A stretch of 33,340 bases of DNA from Deltaproteobacteria bacterium GWC2_65_14 (GTDB taxonomy: Bacteria > Desulfobacterota > Deferrimicrobia > Deferrimicrobiales > Deferrimicrobiaceae). The position numbers were made by a program, and so were the translations under genes. The stretch lies in the NCBI GenBank assembly GCA_001797615.1, contig MGPV01000004.1, positions 6,105 to 39,444 of the forward strand. Direction: 5' to 3'. The notes under the pieces are model-generated. The model ran no database searches. It worked only from the letters and a program-made list of their open reading frames with translations, and was not told where the DNA came from. This document shows positions 15,389-24,953 of the stretch, one piece after another (the stretch's first letter is position 1; the number at the start of each line of letters is the position of its first letter).

Positions 15389-17299
15389 ATGAACGGAGGG
15401 AGATGGAGGTGGAGGAGAAGGGCGGCGGCGCTGATCGCCGCGGCGGCCGCGGCGCTGCCGGGAGCCTTGCATGCGGAGGAGCCTGCCCGGCCGGATCCGA
15501 TCGTGGTCACCGCCACGCGGGTCGAGCGGAGGGTCTCCGAGCAGGCCTCGTCCATCAGCGTGGTGACGGAGGAGGAGATCGGACTGAAGGGCCCCTCCCT
15601 GGCGGGCGATCTCCTCCAGGGGATTCCCGGGGTGGATGTGCAGCGCAGCGGCAGCCCGGGAAACCGGGAGAACATCAAGATCCGCGGCGGATCGGGCACC
15701 CACACGCTGGTGCTGATCGACGGGTTCCCGGTGAACAGCCCGACGCTGGGGCAGTTCGACATCTCCTCGCTTCCCGTGAAGGGTTTCGAGCAGGTGGAGG
15801 TCGTGCGGGGGGCCCAGAGCGCGCTGTACGGATCGAACGCGATGGGGGGGGTGGTGAACTTTCTCCCCCCGGGACCGACGGCCGGACGCGAGGCCGGGGT
15901 CGGGCTGTCGGGGGGGAGCTTTTCCACCCTGTCCTGGAACGGCTTCGCCCGGGCGGGCGGCGGAGGCAGAAGCCTCCACATAAACGCGGCGGGGCTGGAA
16001 AGCGACGGGATCCTTCCCAACGACGAGACCTCGATCGCATCGTTCCTCGCCGTGATGGATCTCCCGGCGGGGGAGCGGAACCGGCTCCACGCGATCCTCC
16101 TCTCCACCGATTCGAACAAGGGGATCCCGATCGACTTCGGAACCCCCCGGGACGCCGATCATCACCTGACCCGCCGCGGTTTCCTGGCCGGGGCGCGCTG
16201 GGAGACGAGGGTGACCGACCGGTTCGCGGTCACCGCCTCGGGCCACCTCTTCGACGAGTTCTTCGACGAGGAGGACCGGGCCGACGCGGGCGAGCTCTTC
16301 CCCTTCGAGTTCGCCGATACCACGAAGACCCGGAAAAGCGCCCTCGAGCTCCGGGCACGGTACAGCGCCGGGCGCGTCTCCACCACCTTCCTCGGATTCG
16401 AATACCGGAAGGACCGCGGGTCGGACGACCTGCGGTCGAACTTCGGAAACAGCCGCATCGCCTCGTCGGTCTACAACCGCTCCCTCTACCTCCAGGAGGA
16501 GCTGGCCCCCTGGAGGCACACGGGCGCGAGCCTGGGGGTCCGGATCGACCGCAATTCGGTGGCCGGCACGGAATGGAACCCGAAGGTGGGGATCTTCCAC
16601 GAGATCTCCCCGATCCGCACCCGGGTTCGCGCGGCCGCCGGGAGAGGGTTCCGCGTCCCGACCGTATCGGAGATCTCGGATCCGTTCATCGGGAACCCGT
16701 CGCTTTCCCCGGAGACCGCGGTCTCCTGGGAAGCCGGCGCCGACACGACCTTGCCTGAGGGATGGGGAAGGGTCACGGCGACCTGGTTCTACCAGCGGTT
16801 CCGCGACCTGATCCAGTTCGATGCCTCCGTTTCCGGTCCGGTGGGATTCGGAGAGCTGCGCAACGTAGGCCGGGCATTTTCGCGGGGGGTGGAGGCGGAG
16901 GCGGAGCTGCATCCCTGCCCCCGGGGGGTGCTCCTTCTCTCCTACACCTGGTCGGACAGCTGGGACGCGGCGAACCAGCGCCGGATTCTCGGGATCCCGT
17001 CCCAGCGGGGAATGGTGTCGGTTCAGGTTGCCCCTGCGCCGGGGTGGGAAGGGCGGCTCGACTGGAGAATCGAGGGGGACCAGCTCGATGCCCCGCCGAA
17101 CGGGGGAGACATCCGGAGGCCCGGGTACGCCCGGGTGGACCTGTTCACCCGCTACCGGTGGATCCTCCCGCACGGGGATTTCCGGGAGGTCGCCGTCAGC
17201 GGGAAGATCCAGAACCTGCTGGACCGGGAGTACGAGGAGCGGAAAGGATACCCGGCCCCGGGAATAAACTTCCTTCTCGGAGCGGAGGTCCGGATCTGA
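15389..17299 (+). CDS. btuB: TonB-dependent outer-membrane cobalamin receptor
   Basis: Outer-membrane receptor of 636 residues. A basic, Ala-rich signal peptide ends LHA at residue 29. The TonB box is DPIVVTATR (36-44). The plug domain follows with RVSEQASSISVVT, DLLQGIPGVDVQR, IKIRGGSGTHTLVLIDGFPVN and VEVVRGAQSALYGSNAMGGVVNF. The remainder is a 22-strand barrel in the BtuB/FepA style, with NPSLSPETAVSWEAGAD and a C-terminal NLLDREYEERKGYPAPGINFLLG. The last residue is Ile rather than the usual aromatic. A strong ribosome site (AAAGGAGG) precedes the ATG. Plug motifs are also shared by siderophore receptors; the upstream cobalamin riboswitch settles the substrate as B12-like. Confidence 0.92.
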   Translation: MNGGRWRWRRRAAALIAAAAAALPGALHAEEPARPDPIVVTATRVERRVSEQASSISVVTEEEIGLKGPSLAGDLLQGIPGVDVQRSGSPGNRENIKIRGGSGTHTLVLIDGFPVNSPTLGQFDISSLPVKGFEQVEVVRGAQSALYGSNAMGGVVNFLPPGPTAGREAGVGLSGGSFSTLSWNGFARAGGGGRSLHINAAGLESDGILPNDETSIASFLAVMDLPAGERNRLHAILLSTDSNKGIPIDFGTPRDADHHLTRRGFLAGARWETRVTDRFAVTASGHLFDEFFDEEDRADAGELFPFEFADTTKTRKSALELRARYSAGRVSTTFLGFEYRKDRGSDDLRSNFGNSRIASSVYNRSLYLQEELAPWRHTGASLGVRIDRNSVAGTEWNPKVGIFHEISPIRTRVRAAAGRGFRVPTVSEISDPFIGNPSLSPETAVSWEAGADTTLPEGWGRVTATWFYQRFRDLIQFDASVSGPVGFGELRNVGRAFSRGVEAEAELHPCPRGVLLLSYTWSDSWDAANQRRILGIPSQRGMVSVQVAPAPGWEGRLDWRIEGDQLDAPPNGGDIRRPGYARVDLFTRYRWILPHGDFREVAVSGKIQNLLDREYEERKGYPAPGINFLLGAEVRI

Positions 17300-17310
17300 C
17301 CGGCGCGGAT

Positions 17311-17340
17311 CCGGGCCGCTCCCCTTCCCTCCGGGCCCGG
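17311..17340 (+). terminator. Hairpin downstream of btuB, possible terminator
   Basis: CCGGGCC (17311-17317) and GGCCCGG (17334-17340) form a 7-bp stem with a 16-base pyrimidine-rich loop 11 bases after the btuB stop. No T run follows, so intrinsic termination is doubtful. Confidence 0.3.
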
Positions 17341-17396
17341 CTGGGTCGAGGTCCCGGTGCGCTTCTCCCCGCACTAGCCGGCCCTATTCCCGGTTC

Positions 17397-17425
17397 TTTA
17401 CTCCGGTTTCCCGATAAAATACAAT
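17397..17425 (+). promoter_or_regulatory. Promoter of dksA
   Basis: TTTACT (17397-17402) and TACAAT (17420-17425) are 17 bp apart in a locally AT-rich stretch. Transcription would begin near 17432, leaving a leader of about 27 bases that includes the GGGGAGG ribosome site. Confidence 0.65.
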
Positions 17426-17458
17426 GTACTATTCGGAAGCCACCCCGAGGGGAGGTTC

Positions 17459-17815
17459 ATGGACGCAAGGGTCCTCGAAAAGTGCAGGGGGGAACTGCAG
17501 CGGCAGATGGACGACCTGCTGGCCGGTGCGGGGAAGACCGTCTCCGACATGACCGAGGTTGCCGAGGGGAACTTCCCCGACCCCACCGACCGCGCCCTCC
17601 TCGAGTCGAACCGGAATTTCACCCTCCGCCTGCGGGACCGGGAGCGCAAGCTCCTTGCGAAGATCAAGGAGGCGATGAAGCGGATCGACGACGGGGCCTT
17701 CGGGACCTGCGACCGGTGCGGGGGGGAGATCGGCGAGAAGCGCCTGACCGTCCGACCGGTCACCACGATGTGCATCGACTGCAAGACCGACGCCGAGGAG
17801 GAAGAGGCGCGGTGA
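17459..17815 (+). CDS. dksA: DksA/TraR-family RNA polymerase-binding transcription factor
   Basis: Protein of 118 residues that enters the RNA polymerase secondary channel and, with ppGpp, adjusts promoter activity, notably rRNA and amino-acid genes. The coiled-coil tip carries NFPDPTDRA (38-46), with both acidic residues D41 and D44 and A46 in the order essential in E. coli DksA. The zinc finger is C84-x2-C87 and C105-x2-C108. The segment RDRERKLLAKIKEAMKRIDDGAFGTC is very close to classical DksA. It lacks about 30 residues of the E. coli N-terminus, which is common in this lineage. It has its own promoter and precedes galT by 56 bases, so read-through into the downstream operon is possible. 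Confidence 0.93.
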   Translation: MDARVLEKCRGELQRQMDDLLAGAGKTVSDMTEVAEGNFPDPTDRALLESNRNFTLRLRDRERKLLAKIKEAMKRIDDGAFGTCDRCGGEIGEKRLTVRPVTTMCIDCKTDAEEEEAR

Positions 17816-17871
17816 ACGGCGCCCGCCGACGGTAATCCCTCCAGTTCCTTCCACGCATCGCCGGAGGATAC

Positions 17872-18855
17872 ATGACGGAGCTTCGGAAAGACCCCATCGT
17901 GGGCCGCTGGGTCATCATCTCCACCGAGCGGGGGAAGCGCCCCCACGACTTCCCCCAGGAGAAGCCCGAACGCAGGGAGGGGCTGTGCCCCCTCTGCCCC
18001 GGGGCGGAGCGGATGACTCCCCCGGAAATCCTGACCTACCGGGGGAACGGGGACGGATGGACCCTCCGGGTCGTCCCGAACAAGTTCCCGGCGCTGCGGA
18101 TCGAGGGGGATCTCGGGAAGGCCGGGGACGGGGTCTACGACCGGATGAACGGGATCGGGGCCCACGAGGTCGTGATCGAGACCGAGCGGCACGACCTGGA
18201 CCTCTTCGACATGCCCGAGGAGCGGATCGGCGACGTGTTCCGGGCCTACCGGGAGCGGATGATCGACCTGAAGCAGGACCGCCGGTTCAAGTCGGTCATC
18301 GTCTTCAAGAACCACGGCTCCGCCGCCGGGGCCTCCCTCTCGCACAGCCACTCCCAGCTGATCGCGCTCCCCGTCATCCCGAAGCGGGTGATGGAGGAGA
18401 TGTCCGGCTGCCGGGACTACTTCCGGTTCCGGGACCGGTGCCTCTTCTGCGACATCATCGTCCAGGAAATGGAGCATAAGGTCCGGATCGTCGAGGAGAG
18501 CGGGGAATTCCTCGCCTACAGCCCTTACGCGCCCCGGTTTCCCTTCGAGACCTGGATCGTCCCAAAGCGCCACCAGTGCGCCTACGAGATGATCGAGGAG
18601 GACCAGATCCGGCCGCTGGCCGCCATCTTCCGGCGGACGCTGCGCAGGCTGAACCTCGCGCTGGAGAACCCCCCCTTCAACTTCATCGTCCACAGCGCCG
18701 CCTTCCTGGAGCATGCCGCGGAGTTCTACCACTGGCACATCGAGATCATGCCCAAGCTGACCAAGGTCGCCGGGTTCGAGTGGGGCTCCGGCTTCTACAT
18801 CAACCCGACCCCCCCGGAGGAAGCGGCCAAGTATCTCCGGGAGCTGCCCGAGTAG
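17872..18855 (+). CDS. galT: Galactose-1-phosphate uridylyltransferase-family enzyme
   Basis: HIT-superfamily nucleotidyltransferase of 327 residues. The catalytic triad motif is HSHSQ (H158, H160, Q162), preceded by FKNHGSAAGASLSHS, and a later HWHIEIMPK supplies further ligands. Zinc-type cysteines are C39-x2-C42 (CPLC) and a second pair C190-x2-C193 (CLFC). The opening ELRKDPIVGRWVIISTERGKRP is standard for the bacterial GalT branch found in deltaproteobacteria. GGAGG lies four bases before the ATG. GalT swaps UMP between UDP-glucose and galactose-1-phosphate, but with a glycogen synthase gene 19 bases downstream it might instead handle another sugar nucleotide such as ADP-glucose. The family is certain, the substrate is not. 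Confidence 0.85.
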   Translation: MTELRKDPIVGRWVIISTERGKRPHDFPQEKPERREGLCPLCPGAERMTPPEILTYRGNGDGWTLRVVPNKFPALRIEGDLGKAGDGVYDRMNGIGAHEVVIETERHDLDLFDMPEERIGDVFRAYRERMIDLKQDRRFKSVIVFKNHGSAAGASLSHSHSQLIALPVIPKRVMEEMSGCRDYFRFRDRCLFCDIIVQEMEHKVRIVEESGEFLAYSPYAPRFPFETWIVPKRHQCAYEMIEEDQIRPLAAIFRRTLRRLNLALENPPFNFIVHSAAFLEHAAEFYHWHIEIMPKLTKVAGFEWGSGFYINPTPPEEAAKYLRELPE

Positions 18856-18874
18856 GAGAGGAGATCCCCGGCCG

Positions 18875-20341
18875 ATGAGAGTGCTCGTCGTATCCTCGGA
18901 GATCGTGCCGTTCGCCAAGACCGGCGGACTGGCCGACGTGACGGGAGCGCTCCCCAAGGCGCTCCGGAGGATCGGGGTGGAGGCCGACTGCATCCTTCCC
19001 CTCTACCGCGCCGTCGACCGGGAGCGGTTCCCCCTCGTCCCGGAAGGTACGTCCGTGCGGGTTCCGGTGGGGCACCGGGAGGAGACGGGGACGATCCTCA
19101 AGACCGACGCGGGGGAAGGGGTCGGCGCCTACCTCGTGCGGAACGACCGGTATTTCGACCGGGAATTCCTCTATGCCACCAAGGACGGCGACTACGTCGA
19201 CAACTGCGAGCGGTTCGCCTTCTTCTGCCGGGCGGTGCTGGAGTGGCTCGTCCAGTCGGGGCGGCGGTACGACATCCTCCACTGCAACGACTGGCAGACC
19301 GGGCTGATCCCGGCCTACCTCAGGACGATCTATTCCCACGGGGGGGAGACGCTCTCCGCGGCCGCGACGGTTTTCACCGTCCACAACCTCGGGTACCAGG
19401 GGCTGTTCTGGAACCACGACCTTCCGATGACGGGGCTCTCCTGGGACCTGTTCACCCCCAAGGGGGTGGAGTTCTACGGGAAGCTGAACCTGCTGAAGGC
19501 GGGGCTGGTCTTCGCCGACGTCCTCTCCACCGTGAGCGACACCTACAGCCGGGAGATCCAGACGCCCGAGTACGGCCACGGGCTGGAGGGGGTTCTCTAC
19601 GAGCGGAGGGAGGATCTCTACGGGATCCTGAACGGCGTCGCCTACGAGGACTGGGACCCCCGGACCGACCCCGGGATCGCTGCCCCCTTCTTTCGGGAGG
19701 ACCTCTCCGGGAAGGCGCTCTGCCGCGCCGACCTTCTCCGGGAGTTCGGGTGGATGGAGGATACGGGCGACCCGGTGATCGGGCTGGTCGGGCGGCTGAC
19801 GGCCCAGAAGGGATTCGACCTCCTCGAGACGATCGGCGACTGGCTCGCGGAGCAGCCGATGCGGCTGGTGATTCTGGGGACGGGCGAGCGGAACTACGAG
19901 CTGGCGATGGAGAGCCTGGGACGTCGGCACCCGGGCCGCATCTCCGTGCGGCTGGCCTTCGACAACCGGCTGGCGCACAAGATCGAGGCGGGGGCCGACA
20001 TCTTCCTGATGCCCTCCCGGTACGAGCCGTGCGGGCTGAACCAGATCTACAGCATGAAGTACGGGACCGTCCCCGTCGTGCGGAACACGGGGGGTCTGGC
20101 CGACACGGTGGTCGACGCCGACCGCGATCCCGGGAGGGGGACGGGGTTCGCCTTCGACCGGTACGACGGGCAGGAGCTGAAGGAGGCGATCTCGCGGGCC
20201 CTGGCGGCCTACGCGGACCGGAAACGGTGGAAGGCGATCGTCCTCCGGGGGATGGAACAGGACTTTTCCTGGGACGCCTCCGCCCGCCGGTATGCCGACC
20301 TCTATGCGAAGGCGCTCCGGAAGCGGGGCCTGAAGGCCTGA
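18875..20341 (+). CDS. glgA: Glycogen/starch synthase, GT5 family
   Basis: Transfers glucose from a sugar nucleotide to the non-reducing end of an alpha-1,4-glucan; 488 residues, full length. KTGGLADV at 15-22 is the nucleotide-sugar-binding signature. Further family motifs are CNDWQTGLIPAYL, VFTVHNLGYQG, and in the C-terminal Rossmann domain PSRYEPCGLNQIYSMKYG and VVRNTGGLADTV, which contains the catalytic Glu of GT5 enzymes. GAGAGGAGA lies upstream of the ATG. The short gap from galT and seven bases to the kinase gene suggest one transcript. Glycogen storage in the cytoplasm is the expected role; donor preference for ADP- over UDP-glucose is not readable here. Confidence 0.95.
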   Translation: MRVLVVSSEIVPFAKTGGLADVTGALPKALRRIGVEADCILPLYRAVDRERFPLVPEGTSVRVPVGHREETGTILKTDAGEGVGAYLVRNDRYFDREFLYATKDGDYVDNCERFAFFCRAVLEWLVQSGRRYDILHCNDWQTGLIPAYLRTIYSHGGETLSAAATVFTVHNLGYQGLFWNHDLPMTGLSWDLFTPKGVEFYGKLNLLKAGLVFADVLSTVSDTYSREIQTPEYGHGLEGVLYERREDLYGILNGVAYEDWDPRTDPGIAAPFFREDLSGKALCRADLLREFGWMEDTGDPVIGLVGRLTAQKGFDLLETIGDWLAEQPMRLVILGTGERNYELAMESLGRRHPGRISVRLAFDNRLAHKIEAGADIFLMPSRYEPCGLNQIYSMKYGTVPVVRNTGGLADTVVDADRDPGRGTGFAFDRYDGQELKEAISRALAAYADRKRWKAIVLRGMEQDFSWDASARRYADLYAKALRKRGLKA

Positions 20342-20348
20342 CCCCGCC

Positions 20349-22814
20349 ATGGAGATCCCGGTCGAAAAAAGGTTCGCCATGCTGTCCCGGGTGGTCGAGA
20401 TCTCGAACTCGAACATCCAGGTCGAGAACCGGCTGAAGTTCATCTGCGACCTCCTCATGCGGGAGAGCGGGGTCGACTGCGTCTGCATGTACCAGAAGGA
20501 TCTCCGGGGGGAGGAGCTGACCCCGTGGGTCTCCTCCTGCCTCCAGATCGAGGAGTGCAGCCGGTTCGACTTCCGGATCCGGCCGGGGGAAGGGGTGGCC
20601 GGCAAGGCGGTGCAGAAGCGGGCCCCCGTCTTCTTCCCCGACGTGACCGAGACTCCCCCCGCCCCCGCGGTGCCCGGGGAGATGCGCGATTTCCGGTCGA
20701 TCCTCTCCGTCCCCATCATGGACGACGTCTACCTCTACGGCGCGATGAACCTTTCCCACCGGACCGTCACCGCGTTTCCGGAGGAGCAGGTCGCCATGCT
20801 GCGGGTGGTCGCCACGGAGGCGGCCGGGGCGATCCGGAACAGCCGGCTTTACGGGGACGCGAGGAAGCGGGTCTCCGAGCTGCTCACGCTGAACGAGATC
20901 GGACGGGCGATCACCTCCACCTTCCACGTCCGCGACATCCTCGGGTACGTGGCCAAGACCACCTCGCGCCTCCTCCAGTCGGACGGGTGCACGATCCGCC
21001 TCGCCGGGGAGAAGGGGCAAGGCGCGCTCAAGGTGATGGTCGACGAGGGGTATGCCCACACCGGCCTGAAGCGGGAGCTCCGCTCGACCGGCAAGATGCT
21101 GGCGAACCAGATCGTCCGGGAGAGACGGCCCCTCCTGATCAACGGTCCGGAGGACTCCCCGATGTACGGCTCCCTCTCCCGCCATGGGATCGCCTCCTTC
21201 CTCGGACTTCCCATCCTCTCGAAGGGGAAGGCGCTGGGGGTGATCAACTACTACTCCAGCAGCCCCCGGGTCCTGTTCGACATCGAGGTGATGCACCTGA
21301 TGCAGACGGTCTGCAGCCAGCTGGCGAACATGATCGAGAACTCCTCCATGTTCCGGGAGGCCCAGCAGCTCGCCCAGGAGAACCAGGCCCGGGCGAGGCG
21401 TTTTTCCACGCTCTACAACGTCGCGCGGGCGCTCATGTCGACCGTCCGGACCGACCGGCTCCTCCAGGTCACGCTGGGAGCGCTCACCTCCCCCTCCGGG
21501 CTGAACTTCAGCAGGGCGATCCTGTTCCTGCTCTCCGAGGACGGGAAGCAGCTCGTGGCGCGGATGGGAAGGGAAGCCGGACCCCGCAAGGGGAGAGAGC
21601 GGAAGCGCCGCGCTCGCCCCCCGGAGGGGGAATTGCCGGACTGGACGGCCGGGAGCGGGGAGAGCTCCGCGGAGAGCTGGACGGCGGTCGACCGGATCCG
21701 GATCCCGCTGGCGGAGTCCTGTCTCGTCGCGAAGGCGGTGTTGGACAAAAAGGCGGTGCGGACCGGAAGCGGCTGCCCGGCGGCAAGGGGCGCCCACGCG
21801 GAGCGGTTCTGCGGAAACCACCCTCCCTCCTTCGCCACCGTCCCCCTCCTGGTCAAGGGGGAGGTCCGCGGCGCCATCTACGTGGACAACCGGTTCCGGG
21901 ACCGGGAGATCACGGAGGAGGACATCCAGATCCTGACGATGTTTGCCTCCGAGGTCTGCCTCGCCATGGAGAACGCCTCGCTGTACGAGCGGCTCGAGGG
22001 GGCCCTGGAGGCCGTCCGGCTCACCCAGGACCGGCTCCTCCAGAGCGAGAAGCTCGCGGCGCTCGGGGAGATGGCGGCCCGGATCGCCCACGAGATCAAG
22101 AACCCGCTGACGGTGATCGGCGGGTTCACCGCGCGGATGGCCCGGAAGGAGGCGGAGGGGAGGCCGGATCGCGCGGCGATCGGGAGGTACGCGAAGATCA
22201 TCCTGAAGGAGGTCCAGCGGCTGGAGCGGATCGTCCAGGAGACGCTCTACTTCTCCCGCGAGGCGGTTCCCTTGTTCCGGCCGGTGGACCTCCATGCCGA
22301 GGTCCGGGAGGTCCTCGCGATGTTCACGGAGGAGCTGGAGGAGTCCGGCATCGCGAAGGTCACCGAACTGGCGGCCGATCCCCCCGTCGTATCCGTCGAC
22401 CCGGACCAGATCCGGCAGGTCCTCTGGAACCTTGTCGCGAATGCCGTCCATGCGATGGCGGAGGGGGGAACCCTCACCGTGGCCACCCGGTCCGCGCACG
22501 GGGAGGAGGGGGAGGGGCTGGTCCTGCTGGTCGGCGACACCGGCGGCGGGATCCCCCACGACGCGGTGCACAACATCTTCAACCCGTTCTTCACGACCAA
22601 GCCCAGGGGCACGGGGCTGGGCCTTCCGATCGTCCACGCCATCGTCCAGAAGCACGGGGGGACGATCCACCTGGACAACCGGGAGGGGGAGGGGGTGACC
22701 TTCTCGGTCTTCCTGCCCCGGGTCCCGCGCGAGCTGGGGACGGGGGAACGGATCCTGGAGCAGATGCGGAAAGGCGCGGGGAATGGAACCCTCGTTACGG
22801 GACATTCGGGATAA
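20349..22814 (+). CDS. Soluble sensor histidine kinase with three GAF-like domains
   Basis: Cytoplasmic sensor kinase of 821 residues without membrane segments. Three GAF-like modules are visible: about 20-175 (GEGVAGKAV, RSILSVPI), 195-350 (LGLPILSKGKALGVINYYS) and 360-555 (CLVAKAVLDKKAVR, FATVPLLVKGEVRGAIYVDN). The third carries an insertion with Arg-rich and Cys/His elements (GCPAARGAHAERFCGNH), possibly a metal or redox site. The kinase core has the phospho-acceptor in AHEIKNPLTVIGG (H581), the N box LWNLVANAVHAM, and G boxes GDTGGGIP and GTGLGLPIV. No receiver domain or regulator gene is adjacent. The gene overlaps mqnE by 32 bases, so it may be coupled to menaquinone genes. The signal sensed is unknown. 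Confidence 0.9.
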   Translation: MEIPVEKRFAMLSRVVEISNSNIQVENRLKFICDLLMRESGVDCVCMYQKDLRGEELTPWVSSCLQIEECSRFDFRIRPGEGVAGKAVQKRAPVFFPDVTETPPAPAVPGEMRDFRSILSVPIMDDVYLYGAMNLSHRTVTAFPEEQVAMLRVVATEAAGAIRNSRLYGDARKRVSELLTLNEIGRAITSTFHVRDILGYVAKTTSRLLQSDGCTIRLAGEKGQGALKVMVDEGYAHTGLKRELRSTGKMLANQIVRERRPLLINGPEDSPMYGSLSRHGIASFLGLPILSKGKALGVINYYSSSPRVLFDIEVMHLMQTVCSQLANMIENSSMFREAQQLAQENQARARRFSTLYNVARALMSTVRTDRLLQVTLGALTSPSGLNFSRAILFLLSEDGKQLVARMGREAGPRKGRERKRRARPPEGELPDWTAGSGESSAESWTAVDRIRIPLAESCLVAKAVLDKKAVRTGSGCPAARGAHAERFCGNHPPSFATVPLLVKGEVRGAIYVDNRFRDREITEEDIQILTMFASEVCLAMENASLYERLEGALEAVRLTQDRLLQSEKLAALGEMAARIAHEIKNPLTVIGGFTARMARKEAEGRPDRAAIGRYAKIILKEVQRLERIVQETLYFSREAVPLFRPVDLHAEVREVLAMFTEELEESGIAKVTELAADPPVVSVDPDQIRQVLWNLVANAVHAMAEGGTLTVATRSAHGEEGEGLVLLVGDTGGGIPHDAVHNIFNPFFTTKPRGTGLGLPIVHAIVQKHGGTIHLDNREGEGVTFSVFLPRVPRELGTGERILEQMRKGAGNGTLVTGHSG

Positions 22815-23877
22815 GGTCGAAGCCGGGCGGCGGCTTTCCGGGGAGGATGCGCTGCGACTCTTCCGGACGCGCGACGTCCACACGGTGGGGGAGATGGCCG
22901 ACTTCGCCAACCGGCGGAAGAACGGCGACCGGGTCTACTTCATCGTGAATCGGCACATCAACCCGACGAACGTCTGCGTGAACCGGTGCAGGTTCTGCGC
23001 GTTTTCCAAGAGCAGGGAGGAGCCGCTCGCCTACACCATGACGATGGACGAGATCCTGCGGCGGGCGGACGAGGCGAGGGAGCAGAACGCGACCGAACTG
23101 CACATCGTGGGGGGGCTCCATCCGGACCTCCCGTTCGACTTCTATCTCTCGATGCTGCGGACCCTTTCGGAGCGGCACCCCGGGATGCACATCCAGGGGT
23201 TCACCGCCGTCGAGATCGACTACTTCTCCCGGATCTCCGGCCTTCCCCTGGACGAGGTGATCCGCCGGCTGAAGGAGGCGGGGCTGGGGAGCCTCCCCGG
23301 GGGCGGGGCGGAGATCTTCGCTCCCGAGATCCGCAACGCCATCTGCCCGGAGAAGATCCCGGGGGAGCGGTGGCTCGAGGTGATGGAGGCGGTGCACGCC
23401 GCGGGGCTGCGGAGCAACGCGACGATGCTCTACGGCCACGTGGAGACCCTCGAGTCGCGGGTGGACCACCTGCAGAGGCTGCGGGAGCTGCAGGACCGCA
23501 CCGGGGGGTTCCAGGCCTTCATCCCGCTGGCCTTCCACCCGAAAAACACGGAGATCGCCAAGGGATACACGACGGGGCTGGAGGACCTGCTCTCCCTCGC
23601 GGTGGCGCGTCTCTTCCTCGACAACTTTTCCCACGTGAAGTCGTTCTGGATCATGGTGGGCCCGAAGATCGCGCAGATCTCCCTCCACTTCGGGGTGGAC
23701 GACATCGACGGGACGGTAGTCGAGGAGAGGATCACCCATGCCGCCGGCGCGCAGGCCGGGATGGCGATGACGGTCTCGGAGCTGGTGGCCATGATCCGGC
23801 AGGCGGGGCGGGTCCCGGTGGAGCGGGACACCCTCTATAACGTGATCCGCGAATGGCCGGCGGAGGAGGCCCGGTGA
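22783..23877 (+). CDS. mqnE: Aminofutalosine synthase (menaquinone, futalosine pathway)
   Basis: Radical SAM enzyme of 364 residues that joins SAM to 3-[(1-carboxyvinyl)oxy]benzoate to give aminofutalosine. The cluster motif is C65-x3-C69-x2-C72 ([10 protein letters not shown]). It is followed by family-typical [61 protein letters not shown] and [13 protein letters not shown]. It starts inside the 3' end of the kinase gene, 32 bases before that stop; no later in-frame ATG or GTG precedes the conserved N-terminal region, so the overlap looks real. MqnC follows with a GTGA overlap. The MqnE/MqnC pair distinguishes this from the related FbiC/CofH enzymes. Confidence 0.94.
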   Translation: MEPSLRDIRDKVEAGRRLSGEDALRLFRTRDVHTVGEMADFANRRKNGDRVYFIVNRHINPTNVCVNRCRFCAFSKSREEPLAYTMTMDEILRRADEAREQNATELHIVGGLHPDLPFDFYLSMLRTLSERHPGMHIQGFTAVEIDYFSRISGLPLDEVIRRLKEAGLGSLPGGGAEIFAPEIRNAICPEKIPGERWLEVMEAVHAAGLRSNATMLYGHVETLESRVDHLQRLRELQDRTGGFQAFIPLAFHPKNTEIAKGYTTGLEDLLSLAVARLFLDNFSHVKSFWIMVGPKIAQISLHFGVDDIDGTVVEERITHAAGAQAGMAMTVSELVAMIRQAGRVPVERDTLYNVIREWPAEEAR

Positions 23878-24953
23878 CCTGGCGGGAATCGCTCGGGCGG
23901 GCGCTGGAGGGTTCCGCGGCTCCGGAGGATGCGGCTCTTCTCCTCCGGGAGGCGCCGCTGTTCGACCTGGGGCGCGCCGCCGACGCGGTCCGGCGGCGGA
24001 TCCACCCGGACGGGATCGTCACCTACATCGTCGACCGGAACGTGAACTACACGAACATCTGCGTCTGCGCCTGCTCCTTCTGCGCCTTCTACCGGGAGAA
24101 GGGGGCCCCCGACGCCTATCTTCTCTCCGACGAGGGGCTGTCGAGGAAGATCGAGGAGACGCTGGCGCTCGGGGGGACGCAGATCCTCCTGCAGGGCGGC
24201 TTGCACCCCGACTGGGGGATCGAGGAGGCGGTCCGTCTCGTGCGCGCGGTGAAGCGGCACCCGATCCGGCTGCACGGCTTTTCCCCTCCCGAGATCTGGC
24301 ACTTCGCGAGCCGCTCGGGGATCGGCGTCGGCGAGGCGATCTCCCGCCTCATGGAGGCCGGGATCGACTCGATCCCCGGCGGCGGAGCCGAGATCCTGGA
24401 CGACGAGGTCCGCGGGCTCATCAGCCCGAGGAAGATCGGCTGGAAGCAGTGGGCGGCCGTCATGCGGGAGGCGCACCGCCGGGGGCTGCCCACCTCCGCG
24501 ACGATGATGTTCGGCAGCGTCGAGACGCCGGAGCAGGTCGCGACGCACCTGGTAAGGGTCCGGGATCTGCAGGCGGAGACCGGGGGGTTCACCTCGTTTA
24601 TTCCCTGGACCTTCCAGCCGGGAAACACCGCCCTCTCCCGGGATCCCCGATACGGGACAGGCGGAGGGAACGGGCTCGGCCACCCGCTCGGCTACCTCCG
24701 GGTCCTGGCCGTCTCCCGGCTCCTGCTCCGGAATGTCTCCCGGCTCCAGGTCTCCTGGGTGACGATGGGGGCCAAGGTGGCGCAGCTGGGGCTTTTCTTC
24801 GGCGGGAACGACTTCGGCAGCACGATGATCGAGGAGAACGTCGTGGCGGCGGCGGGGGTCTCCTTCCGGATGAGCGAGGAGGAGATCGTCGCGACGATCC
24901 GCGACGCGGGGTTTACCCCCGCCAGACGGGAGGCCACCTCATGCTCGACGTGA
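23874..24953 (+). CDS. mqnC: Cyclic dehypoxanthine futalosine synthase
   Basis: Radical SAM enzyme of 359 residues that cyclises dehypoxanthine futalosine in the futalosine route to menaquinone. The cluster motif is C63-x3-C67-x2-C70 in [17 protein letters not shown]. Further typical segments are [61 protein letters not shown] and [13 protein letters not shown] prefer GTG 23874, which overlaps the mqnE stop and has GGAGGAGG just upstream, over the ATG 21 bases earlier, which would place the ribosome site inside the gene. A Gly/Tyr-rich insertion ([17 protein letters not shown]) sits near residues 261-277. Its 3' end overlaps serS by 13 bases. Confidence 0.94.
   Translation: MTWRESLGRALEGSAAPEDAALLLREAPLFDLGRAADAVRRRIHPDGIVTYIVDRNVNYTNICVCACSFCAFYREKGAPDAYLLSDEGLSRKIEETLALGGTQILLQGGLHPDWGIEEAVRLVRAVKRHPIRLHGFSPPEIWHFASRSGIGVGEAISRLMEAGIDSIPGGGAEILDDEVRGLISPRKIGWKQWAAVMREAHRRGLPTSATMMFGSVETPEQVATHLVRVRDLQAETGGFTSFIPWTFQPGNTALSRDPRYGTGGGNGLGHPLGYLRVLAVSRLLLRNVSRLQVSWVTMGAKVAQLGLFFGGNDFGSTMIEENVVAAAGVSFRMSEEEIVATIRDAGFTPARREATSCST

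Noticed and set aside
12353-17299. Iron-siderophore uptake locus
   Set aside because: The fold families fit, but two cobalamin riboswitches place the genes under B12 control.
23853-23873. Upstream ATG start for mqnC
   Set aside because: The added residues are just Ala/Gly and the ribosome site lies between it and the GTG that overlaps the mqnE stop, the usual arrangement in this operon.
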